DNA of 64,000 nt from Viola odorata (lineage: Eukaryota > Streptophyta > Magnoliopsida > Malpighiales > Violaceae). Below, one piece after another: positions 32,531 to 41,641 of the stretch (its first letter is position 1; the number at the start of each line of letters is the position of its first letter). The DNA lies in NCBI GenBank assembly GCA_963691705.1, contig OY829544.1, forward strand, positions 39,949,917 to 40,013,916, read 5' to 3'. The position numbers and the translations under genes were made by a program. The notes beneath the pieces were generated by a model. It searched no databases. It was not told the DNA's origin and worked only from the letters and a program-made list of their open reading frames with translations.

Positions 32531-35486
32531 TCATGCATGGTCTAGAAAGGAAGAAAAAACTCTCGATGAAATGTGGCAGTGCAAAGCTGCTAAAGTGCTA
32601 AGGTTTATGTGGTGAAAAACACGTGCGGAGGCAACAGACGCAGCGGACGGAAAGTGGAAAAGATCAAATTTGGGGGTATACCCCTACGTAGGGCCCACTA
32701 AAGAAGAAAGGTTAAAAGGGGCCGGAAAATTGGCCCAGTCAGATTGGTGGCTCTTTAAATGTTGTAAAGTCCATTTTCTACTGCCACCACCAGAAAGAAA
32801 ATGTCTTTTTTTTATGTATATATAAACATCATTTGCTACCTCTATCAACAATTTTTTTTTTGGTAATACTTCTATCAATAACGGGTGATCAAGTTAGCAA
32901 GGTTAATTAGTTATAGAGGGAAAAAAACTGTTTATTTTAAGGGATCATGAGTTTTTTTTTCTACTTTCCTTCCTATAGGAGGTAGAGTAGAGAGGCTTTT
33001 TTTCTCATGGTTTTAGTGAAAAATATTATGAGGCTTGATTGTGTTCGGTCTTGAATTTGATAATGTAAGTGAAGTTGGTTTGTCTTGTTGGTTATAGATA
33101 GTAGAGCTGGCTTGCTGTAACCGCTGTCTTTTTTTTATTTTTTTCTTTGTTTTGTTTTACATCGCTTTAATAGTGTAGCTTGTAAAAAAAGTATTTTACG
33201 CTAGTTTAGCCAATAAATTTAAAACATCATTTAAAAAAGATAATGCCCTTAAAATAGTTAAGATTATTATGAATTTATTTATAAAAAAAAATATCATTTT
33301 GTTGAGCAATAACAAAGTCTTTATATTTTGCTAAAAAAACAGTGATGCATCATCCTCTCCTTTAATCTTGGCCTTGGAAAGAATAGTAATAAAAGAGTCA
33401 CTATGCTTGTCACTTTTTTCCATTTATCTTTATGGTTCGGTTTGTTCTTTTTACATCTATATCTATATATAATAATATTAACTGACAACATTTGGTAATT
33501 AATAACTAGAATGAATAGTTTGTCAATTATTACTAAATTAATTTAATCAATCGATTGATTTATACAATAAAAATAAAATATTTAAATGTTATTTTTATTA
33601 TTAGTTAATATTTATTCTATTTGTTTTCACTTTTATAATTTTAAATTATTCATTTCAATAAGATAAAATAAATAATAATAAATTGTTCATTTTAATTCAT
33701 TAACTTTGATCCTTGTGCAAATAAAACTGAATAATTTTGATCTTATTATGCCACTAATATATTTTAATTGCATGAAGTCTTATTTTTATTTTATTTATTA
33801 ATAAATAATAATATATTCGCATATCACGCGAGGACGAAATTAGTGTTAAATTAAAAAAATATGTCTACGCACAAAAAAAACGTTATAGTTCAACTGATTA
33901 GTGTATGTCATCTTTATGACGTAAGTTATGAATTCAAACCCTTGTATTATAACGAAAATTAATAATATAACCAATATTTTTTATAAATAAAATAAAATAA
34001 AAAAATATTTCTAATCCAAACCACAATGTCTTGTGTTTTTATATTTGATCAGGCTTATGCGTGTCTTGTTAGGTGCTAATTTTTCTTTTATTATAAAATT
34101 ATCATCCTTTGAACAAGAAGCAACTAGCCCACGTATGTAGCTATTATATTGATTTTTCAAAGTGATACACACAGCATCAATGTTTGGACAAATGCTAAGA
34201 AACCATAGATATTTATTTTATTGATTGATAATTTGATAGGACCCTTTTAAGTAAGAATTATTAAAAAGACGAAAGAAGTAAGTTTTAGCTCGGCAAAGCA
34301 AACTTCCCTTTTGTTAGTTTCTAAAAATAAGTTAGGTCAACACCGGTCATAATCAGCACCAGGGACCAACCACGCTTGCGGTTAATCACTGAATTAAGTG
34401 GAGTAGTAGATTATGAGCCTACTTGAGAGTTGAGATTGATGTTAGTTCAATGAAAAAACTTGGAGTAAAGAAAAAACAAAAAAATCTAGAAAAGTAATCC
34501 GAGTATTTGGTAACATGGTGTGGTTGCAGTTGCAATAAAATGTTTTATAGATAATTTTAATAAAAAATAACAAATAAATATATTCTAAGTTTTTATTTAT
34601 AAGAATTATACCAGACTTGTCTACCTTTAATTAAAACTGAAGGTTGAGTTTTGGGATCGAAGAAACTATATTAAGATAATCACCACTTTTTAAAGATCCG
34701 ATAAAACTCGACCGAAATTAATTTTAATTGAAAGAAAATATATATATATTTCATCTTTACAGTAAATTAAAGTCAACCAAAAAAAAAAAAAAGGTTATCA
34801 AACATTTAAAGTAGTAGTAAACTAACTTAAAAGCTCAATTTGATAGTAAAGGGCCAAATCTCAAATCTCAAATGAGCAATTAACTAATCCTAACAAATCA
34901 GCATACACGTGTACGCTTACGTATGCCCGAAAGCAAGTGACAGTGATAGGCGACAGCAAACATAAAAAAAAAATCAATAAATAAATAAAGATACTTTTGT
35001 GTATGGATCGATGTCTCGGTGAGACAGTAAACAAGCCGCTGCCTTACCGGTGCGCGAGCAGCCAATTATAGTAGGCAGTAGTGAGTCTAGTGACTACGAA
35101 GCCACGTGGTTTCTTGCTGTTTTTCATCCGGAACGGGAAAAATAAAATTCAGGTGCTTCACAAACCACGATAAATAGAGTGCGGAATAGATCTAACGAGC
35201 CAGTACATCTACAGTCTAATTAAAGTGGTGGAAAATCCAATACTAGTATTTTTTTTTTCTTCGGTCAAATGGAATCTAATATTTACACCCAACATAATTA
35301 TGATAATTCATCATCGGCAAAATGCACCGCATGGTATTTAACATTTTACAAAATATTTGATTGCATTCCTAACCTATTTTTAGATTTAATAAAAAATTTA
35401 ATATTATATTTTTTTGTTCGCTTAGGTTCCCGCTATATAAAAAATTAAATAAGGTAACTCATTCCATTATTTTTATTTTTTATTAA
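32531..35486. other. AT-rich stretch without genes
   Basis: No ORF with protein-like content. A tRNA-derived SINE-like fragment may lie at about 33885-33955 (GTTCAACTGATTAG, then TGAATTCAAACCC resembling a B box). Long A/T tracts and ATTTA-rich text fill 33440-34020. Confidence 0.5.
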
Positions 35487-35491
35487 TATTA

Positions 35492-36028
35492 TGATAAGAT
35501 CCGAGATCTCTTCGGGTCGGAAACGGTTGCTACAGCTAGTCGGAGGGGAAGCGATCGGCGTCGGAGGTACCTGCAAAGCGCCGGAGGGGGACTCCGGCGT
35601 AGACACTCCGATGTTTAAGTCAGTTCGGGTTTTCAGAATGGTAGAGGTTCTCCAAGATGATCTCGATCTTACCTTCTGTTTGGAAAGATGGGGGTATTTA
35701 TAGGCCGAAGTTGGCGATACCTGACAGCGATAAGGGTGCAGCGATAAGCATCGTCCGAAGATATCGCTTCCAGCGATAATAGGTAAGCCATCGCGGGCGA
35801 TCATCACGTAAGGCCTATCAGGAGCGACATCCTCTCCGTTCCCGTAGGATGGGATGACGCCGTGCGCGTAAAGATGCATGAGATCCCCCCCCCGCTGAAG
35901 TCGACCATCCTAGGAAACGTCCGCCGGCCCGGGCGATAGGTTGGTTTTTCAGGGAAGCGTATAGAAACTCGTCAAGGATAGATGCCGTAGCTACAATATT
36001 GCCGTCAGGAGCAATCCAATTGTTATCA
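35492..36028 (-). repeat. 3' LTR of element 2 (537 bp)
   Basis: In element sense TGATAACAAT...GATCTTATCA. TATAAATA on the minus strand is at 35702-35695. A C9 run followed by GCTGAAGTCGACCATCC is at 35885-35910. The U3 is rich in GCGATAA/GATAA motifs (35715-35800). CTCCGGCGTAGACACTCC near 35591 belongs to the R/U5 block. Confidence 0.95.
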
Positions 36029-36055
36029 TAAGCCCAACTGAAAACTAGCCCGAGT
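36029..36055 (-). other. Polypurine-tract region next to the 3' LTR
   Basis: In element sense ACTCGGGCTAG then GTTTTCAGTTGGGCTTA abuts the LTR. It is not a classical purine-only tract. The non-autonomous element has the same text at the same place (31238-31264), which supports it as the functional priming region. Confidence 0.5.
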
Positions 36056-36599
36056 GTTCACCAAGGGCTATCCATGTCTGATATCTTTAGATAGGGGTTT
36101 GCTCTGTCATGAGGCGATATTTCCACAGAGGGCTTGAGCTTTTCTTTATTGTTCAAAGGCTGATCAATCCCAATGCGGAACGAGGGCTTAGATCCACAAC
36201 TTTCCACCAACTCGGTCAAGTTCGTCCTTGTTTCTTGTCAAAAAGACCTGTCTCCTCGAGACATTAAGAATTCTACTAGGAGGCCGCTGGGGCGCTCGTG
36301 ATTCTGAAGGCTTTACTTTTATTCAGCGATACTGGCCCATTTGGCCTTTCAATAGGACTTATGAAGTCTCAGCTTTGTTCGAGTCATGGAAGGACCGTCA
36401 ATAGGTCGCATGCGATATCGTCGCGTATATTCAACCAGGCCGTACCATGGGCTGGCATATATTTCGGGTCTATCGTCCCTCCAAGTGTTCTGCAAAGACA
36501 CAGAGGAGATAGAAACTTATATAGAAGTTAGCAAACTTTATACTTACAGAGGTTCGAGGTTACACGAGCCCAATTTTTCTTTTACGCTCGAGAAAACAG

Positions 36600-36740
36600 C
36601 GGTATCAGCGGGGCTTTATACCATTAGCTACCTTATGATTAGCGCGGCTTCATACCACCAGACGCCTGTGATGTCATCGCGGTTTTAAGCATCCAGGGCC
36701 ACCTGCGACATCAACGCGGCCTTACACTGTGGATACCGGT
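36600..36740 (-). repeat. Degenerate minisatellite near the 3' end of element 2
   Basis: About four diverged copies of the unit containing TAAAACCGCG and GGTGGC-like text in element sense, equivalent to 113-250 in element 1. The 36056-36599 stretch before it is non-coding. Confidence 0.6.
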
Positions 36741-36945
36741 AACCTTATGGTTTTAGCGTCAGGGCTACCAGTGACACCGTGCCTCTCAACATTTTTCAGA
36801 CTCTGCCTCGTACTCCTTCCAGTATCTGTATCGTGAACGTCACCCGTCCCTTTCGTTCTACGCTTATCAATCTTCGAGGTTATCGGGGTGGCTCGTCTTT
36901 TGAGGACCTCAATTTCTTTTCCCAAGGCCTCCCTTCACTGGAGCC

Positions 36946-36952
36946 TATAAAT
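36946..36952 (+). promoter_or_regulatory. TATA box of antisense ORF1 (element 2)
   Basis: TATAAAT lies 50 bp before the start codon and is conserved with 433-439. Confidence 0.6.
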
Positions 36953-37001
36953 CGGAGAGCTTTCTCCACCCACGTTCTCCTCATCTTTATCAGCTAGCAT
37001 C

Positions 37002-37379
37002 ATGGATCATTTGACTAAGAATTTTCTTCTCTCCAAGGGTCATTCACTCAGGAACCTCAACGACGGTGACGTCGGTTTCCTGGAGAACATGCTGGTCAAG
37101 ACTTCTGAGGATATTCTGGAGCTGCAAGGAATGCTGACTCCGCTTTATTCCCGGCTGGGGGCCATTTCCCTGGAGGACTTTAGTCCTTTGGAGAGCGTAT
37201 CAAAGCTGTCCGCCTCCATCGCTCGGATTCAGGTAGTAATCGCCATGCTGCAGCAGCGTAAGGACATGTTGGGGTGCTGCCTGAAGGGGATGAGGGCCAC
37301 TTCCCATGATCTTGTCCTGGTCATGGATTCCTTGAAGGACCTTCCTGAGGTGCCCGAGGATACTGGTTCTGACACCTGA
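37002..37379 (+). CDS. Antisense ORF1: 125-residue protein of unknown function
   Basis: It starts MDHLTKNFLLSKG at the first ATG after the TATA box and ends at the same codon as the copy in element 1. The predicted product is mostly helical and has no signal peptide or membrane segment. Residues 18-45 (NLNDGDVGFLENML and what follows) are identical between the two elements, although the elements are otherwise well diverged. It is encoded opposite to gag-pol, first of four genes in the cassette, with a poly(A) signal 73 bp after the stop. The family is not recognised, so no role can be given beyond being part of the element's accessory module. Confidence 0.7.
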   Translation: MDHLTKNFLLSKGHSLRNLNDGDVGFLENMLVKTSEDILELQGMLTPLYSRLGAISLEDFSPLESVSKLSASIARIQVVIAMLQQRKDMLGCCLKGMRATSHDLVLVMDSLKDLPEVPEDTGSDT

Positions 37380-37451
37380 TAACGGTGGCTCCCTTTGGGC
37401 CTTTTTCTTTTCCTCTTGCCTTGTAATTGTATCTTTCGGCCGGTAGGCCAT

Positions 37452-37457
37452 AATAAA
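37452..37457 (+). terminator. Likely poly(A) signal of antisense ORF1
   Basis: AATAAA in GGCCATAATAAATAAA, conserved with 946-951. It separates ORF1 from the next promoter. Confidence 0.5.
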
Positions 37458-37536
37458 TAAATCGTTTCAATCATTCCGCCTTGTAACTGTTCTTCTTCTT
37501 TACTGCGCTCTTTGTCATGTTCCAAGGAATATCCTT

Positions 37537-37550
37537 AGCCCAACTGAAAA
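37537..37550 (-). other. Second, internal PPT-like copy
   Basis: In element sense TTTTCAGTTGGGCT repeats the PPT-region string 1.5 kb upstream of the 3' LTR. The same copy is at 1034-1047 in element 1, and a comparable one at 30483-30496 in the non-autonomous element. Confidence 0.5.
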
Positions 37551-37707
37551 CAGTCTTGCCATTGGGCGGTTTTTCGGTTGATCGTTCTACCTTAACTCCG
37601 CGCCGTCCTCATTATAACAACTGATCAGCAGATATTAGCATTATTCTTGATTTGCGCGAGATTTCAACAGGCATGACTGCAAATCTACATTGGCACTTCA
37701 GACTGTA

Positions 37708-37777
37708 CACGTGCCAATCTTCAAGAGTCGGGTTGGAGGATCGAAGAGTCTCTTTTCTTCTTTTCCCGGCTATTTAA
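37708..37777 (+). promoter_or_regulatory. G-box plus TATA-like promoter of antisense ORF2 (element 2)
   Basis: CACGTG at 37708-37713 and TATTTAA at 37771-37777. Spacing and flanks are conserved with 1206-1272. The start codon is 77 bp after the TATA-like box. Confidence 0.6.
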
Positions 37778-37853
37778 TGAGGCTTTTCCTCCTTCATTCT
37801 TATCCATTTCTTTCTCCTTTATTTTTCTTCGTTATAGATCCTCTGCGAGTCTC

Positions 37854-38312
37854 ATGGCTGATTCGTATTTGCTAGGTACGGCTTCGGGGAATTCACCGCC
37901 AACTCCTCCGACTACCCCTGACACAGATAATCCTCCCCCATCGCCTCCTTGGAGGCCGGTTGTCCGCCGGCGAGGTCGCAAGAGGCGGAGGAAGGAAGTT
38001 GAACAACGAAGGAAGGAGGCTGCCAAGGCCTCTAAGTCATTTTTCGACTCTCTGGCTTCTCTGGCTAGGGAGGAGAAAAAATCGTTTCCTCTTTTGAGTG
38101 ATTCGCCTCCGTGGGTTCCTTCTGCTGGTTCAGCCGTTGATGTAGTATCGCCAAGCGTTAAGGAGAAAACAACCGGGTCGACTACTGCCGCTAGAAAGAG
38201 GGTCGGTGAGTCTTCTCCCCCTGCTGTTGTGGATTCACCCTTCTGGGGTGGCGATGACGAAGAGGACGTAGTCTACTGCTACGGCATTACTTGGTCCGAC
38301 GGTGAAGAGTAG
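37854..38312 (+). CDS. Antisense ORF2: proline-rich basic protein, 152 aa
   Basis: It begins MADSYLLG, followed by Pro/Thr-rich text with PPPSPPWRP. A strongly basic segment RRRGRKRRRKEVEQRRKE at about residues 38-55 looks like a nuclear localisation or nucleic-acid-binding patch. A Ser/Ala-rich middle and an acidic tail with VVYCYGITWSDGEE follow. Start, basic patch and tail are conserved with 1343-1762, while the middle differs in sequence and length. The same tail motif in both suggests a binding surface. No known family is recognised. Confidence 0.65.
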   Translation: MADSYLLGTASGNSPPTPPTTPDTDNPPPSPPWRPVVRRRGRKRRRKEVEQRRKEAAKASKSFFDSLASLAREEKKSFPLLSDSPPWVPSAGSAVDVVSPSVKEKTTGSTTAARKRVGESSPPAVVDSPFWGGDDEEDVVYCYGITWSDGEE

Positions 38313-38518
38313 GGCCTAATCCTTCTTTTTTGTAGATGCCGTATGACCTTCCTCATAATAATGAATGATGGTTTTACTTCCTTTTCGCTTCTCATCGCTT
38401 ACTTATTGTTTCTTTCTGAGCGTTCCGGGTTATCGCGGAAGCGTCCCTTTCGCTACGGGTAACTGCCTTCAACTTCTAATCGGTAACTGTCTTCTTTCGG
38501 AAGGCACAAATGACTATC

Positions 38519-38590
38519 CACGTGTCTTTTTCTGTTCTATACGTGTTTCATTTTTACAGGCTGTCTCTTCTTTAGGCTTTCCTTTATAAG
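38519..38590 (+). promoter_or_regulatory. G-box and TATA box of antisense gene A (element 2)
   Basis: CACGTG at 38519-38524 and TATAAG at 38585-38590. The start codon of gene A is at 38780. CCAG/GTATTT...CTACAG at 38731-38751 could be a short 5' UTR intron. Confidence 0.55.
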
Positions 38591-38779
38591 GAAATCATCT
38601 CTCTCTTTTACTGCTTTTGCAAATATTTTGAGTTTCTGCACATTTTCTCTCTCTTCTGCACTTCTTTTCTTCGAGAGGTTTTACTGCGACCGCTCACTGG
38701 TGCCGGCGACCGGCTCACTGGCTTTTTGCTCCAGGTATTTACTCTTTCTACAGCCGTAGATTTACTTTCCCTGTCCCTT

Positions 38780-41021
38780 ATGTCTTCAACTGTTGAAAAC
38801 CCCATAGATCCTGAAGCTAGGAGAACTCGCAGCATATTCAATTGTAATGAGGTTTTGAGGGTTGAATTAGAGGAGAGTGGTATTACTTTTCCCACGGGCT
38901 ATCGCCCTTTTGTCTCTTTGAAGGACACTCGGCTGCCTGACGCCATGTGGGGAACATTCCGGTTAGTTTATTTCAAGATGTTTACTTACGGATTCTGTTT
39001 CCCACTCCATACTTCTCTGTTGAAACTGCTAGATCATTACGACCTTAATCCCGTCCAGATTACTCCACCCTCTTGGTGTGGTATTTACGCTTTCCTTCGT
39101 TCATGCGAGATGAAGCGTATATTTGCTCCATCGCTTGATCTATTCCGCACGTTCTTTGTCTTGAGTTGTCGCGACTGCCTGGTAGATATTACCCCCAGAT
39201 GGGATGATGTCATTGTGCAACTGTTCTGGCGGAACTTTCAAGGTTTTGAGGAACACGTAGATGACTGGAAGTCTGGCTTTTTCACCCTTCGTTTGCCGTC
39301 ACGACTCTGGCGCGGGGGTTTCAATCGAAAAATCAATAGTGGCATTTGGAAAAGACCGGAAGCGCTGTCAAGCCAGGATGTTTCCAACGTTAGCGCCTTG
39401 TTAGAAATAGAAGGGTCTTTCCGTATCCGGGAGTTTGCTCGGTTCAGGCCCTTGTCAGAGTGCGTTGTGGGTGAGTTTCCTTTTTCTTCTGTATCGCTTC
39501 AATCTTCTTAATTTGCTAATATGTTTTGTTGGCAGGTAACGCTGAGAGTAGTTCTTCTGGGGAAAGTGACGCCCCTTTGAACGTAACACCTCTCCAGTCA
39601 CTGCCTCCTTCTCCTCCGCCTGAAAATTCCCGCCGCCCACCCATTCCGCCTGGAAGGGAAAGGACTAAAACCGTCACAACTCGCAGAGCCTCCACTCGAC
39701 CTTCTTGTTTCCTTGAAAATTGGCTTCCGTCCCGTGGCAAGAGGGTAGCTCAAGGCGATCCTGTATTTGAGAAAATCGACAGCGATAGCGAGAGCATGGA
39801 CACTGGTCCTGAATTACGTCATGCTACTATTGCTCAAAGGATGAAACTTAGGTCGCGGAGGAATGATGACACGGCGGAATCGGCCGAGGACGATAGCGAA
39901 GAAATTGCAGAAGAGACGGAGCGTCTCGTAAAGAAGGTTCGCACAGAGAAAACTAACCCCCCAGTTCCTCCTTTGAAAGGAGTTAACGCGGTCCCCCCCG
40001 AGAATATTAACGCTTCTCATGCCGCGAGTACTTCGCAAGTGGTGAAAAATATCAAAGCTATCAGGGTACCTTCCGCCGTTTCTATCGAAAACAATGAGAC
40101 CTCGGCAGCCGCGACCTCTCCTTTGTCATCGGGCCATCCTGCTTCCCCGATAGGTTCTTTTATCCCAGAGGCAACCCTACCGGTTTCGAATTTAAGCGTT
40201 CCTCCTGAACTTCTCCCACGGAAGCCTCCCCTTTTGTTTCTGTCTTCAATTTCGGGCGTTGGTGATTGCGCAAAAAGTTGTTCCCCTCCTTATATTGCCA
40301 ACCTTTCTCCTCAAAGGTCCCAGGGCCCCACTGGATATCAGCTGGATTTGTCTTCTTTCGGCACTGACGGGCTTCGTGCCTTAGGAATATCGGATCCGTT
40401 ATCGCGAGAAGAGCCCGTGGGTCCCATAGTGGGACAGATGTTTACTTCTTCCAAGGACAGGGAAGAGTTTTTACAGCATGCTCCCGAGACACGACAATCA
40501 CACCTCATGAACGACATGCTGGCTAGCTTTCGGAAATTTCATTATTTTCTTGAAGACCAGCGTAACAAAACTCGACCCTCTTCGGATTTGCAGGATCAAT
40601 TAGACGCGGCCTTGGCGAAGGCGAAGGAGCTATCGCAGTTGCAAGAACGAACTCGGGCGGAGTTGGAGGATTGTCGCGCTGAACTTTCTCGGGAGAAGTC
40701 GAAGGGGAAAGCGAGAGCAGAGCTAATGGAGGCGGAACTGGTGGTGGCTGATAAAAAGACGTCTTCCTTCGTGAAGAGTTGTCATCTCGTGATGCCGATT
40801 TGGCCAAAGTTCCTTCGAGGATAGCCTGGTGGAAGAATAAGACCATCGAGGTTTGTATCGCAGGATTTGTGGATCTCCATATCCGAGGCGCCGTCGATTC
40901 ATCCATGCTGGCCGATTACGCTTCCCAAAAAATTAAAGATCTTAGTGAAGGCGAAAGGGGTTTTCCTTCTTCTGGGGAAAAGCAAGGGAATGATGACGGC
41001 GAGGCATGCGATGACTCTTAA
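38780..41021 (+). pseudogene. Antisense gene A: PF04195-like protein with coiled coil, two exons, one frameshift
   Basis: Exon 1 is 38780-39470 (230 codons plus one base), the intron 39471-39535 (GT-AG), and exon 2 runs from 39536. Exon 1 has the domain resembling Pfam PF04195 (MWGTFRLVYFKMFTYGF, TPPSWCGIYAFL, VDITPRWDD, FRIREFARFRPL). Exon 2 has a Pro/Ser-rich region, basic patches, the conserved block SSFGTDGLRALGISDPLSRE, a Glu/Arg/Leu coiled coil and a tail with RIAWWKNKT. Compared with element 1, one base is missing near 40765, so the frame is lost before the tail, which continues at about 40779-41021. In-frame start and splice sites are intact. The paralogue of gene B lies 0.6 kb downstream. 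The frameshift may be recent, or an assembly error. Confidence 0.7.
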
Positions 41022-41300
41022 TTGATCCATTGAAGAACATTGCTATTTGTTTTCCATGTCTTGTAATAACGTCCTATCTCGCGGCGATATCGGTACCTTG
41101 CTCTTCGGGCGATATCTTATTTTATTTCGCTCTCTTGTACTGTCTTGAGAACTGTTCTTTTATTCAACGCCGATTGGTATCATTTCCTTTCTTGTGATAT
41201 CGCTTTTGCTTTTTATCAAAAAGTCACATCTACTTTCCAGAGCATTTAATGTTCGCGACCCTTCCGTCGGTGCGCGGGAAAAGTCATGATGGTGCAGACA

Positions 41301-41478
41301 CACGTGTTCGTTTCTTCTGCCTCTCCACCTTAGCGTGTTTAGAAATTTTAACAAGATCGAAGCGCTTGTCGCGCTTCTTCTAGAGTCGTACTCATTGCTT
41401 GAGTCTTATCCCTCATGCCGCTTCGACACAACGACTGCAGCATCCGTCGTTTCCTTTTAATTACTAGGGTTATAAACC
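41301..41478 (+). promoter_or_regulatory. G-box and TATA box of antisense gene B (element 2)
   Basis: CACGTG at 41301-41306 and TATAAAC at 41472-41478 are 171 bp apart. The TATA box is the centre of AGGGTTATAAACCCT, a perfect inverted telomere-like repeat. The 41022-41300 gap is otherwise empty. Confidence 0.6.
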
Positions 41479-41641
41479 CTCTTTATTTCTTCCCTTTTCT
41501 TTTTCACTCCACTTTTTCATATTATCTCTTGGCCGTCTTGCCCTTCTCACCTCCATTCAAGGCTTTCAAAGTTCTTTCCTTTCAAAGGTACTTCCCTTTT
41601 CTTTCCCTCGTCTTCTTCATTTCTATTTCCTTAGTCCTGCC

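Noticed and set aside
33440..33850. Possible Helitron (ATCTATATCTATATA... to a GC-rich ACGCGAGG segment)
   Set aside because: No CTRR end with a proper hairpin and no AT target site could be defined.
33885..33955. tRNA gene
   Set aside because: A- and B-box-like text is present, but it does not fold into a cloverleaf by eye. At most a SINE fragment.
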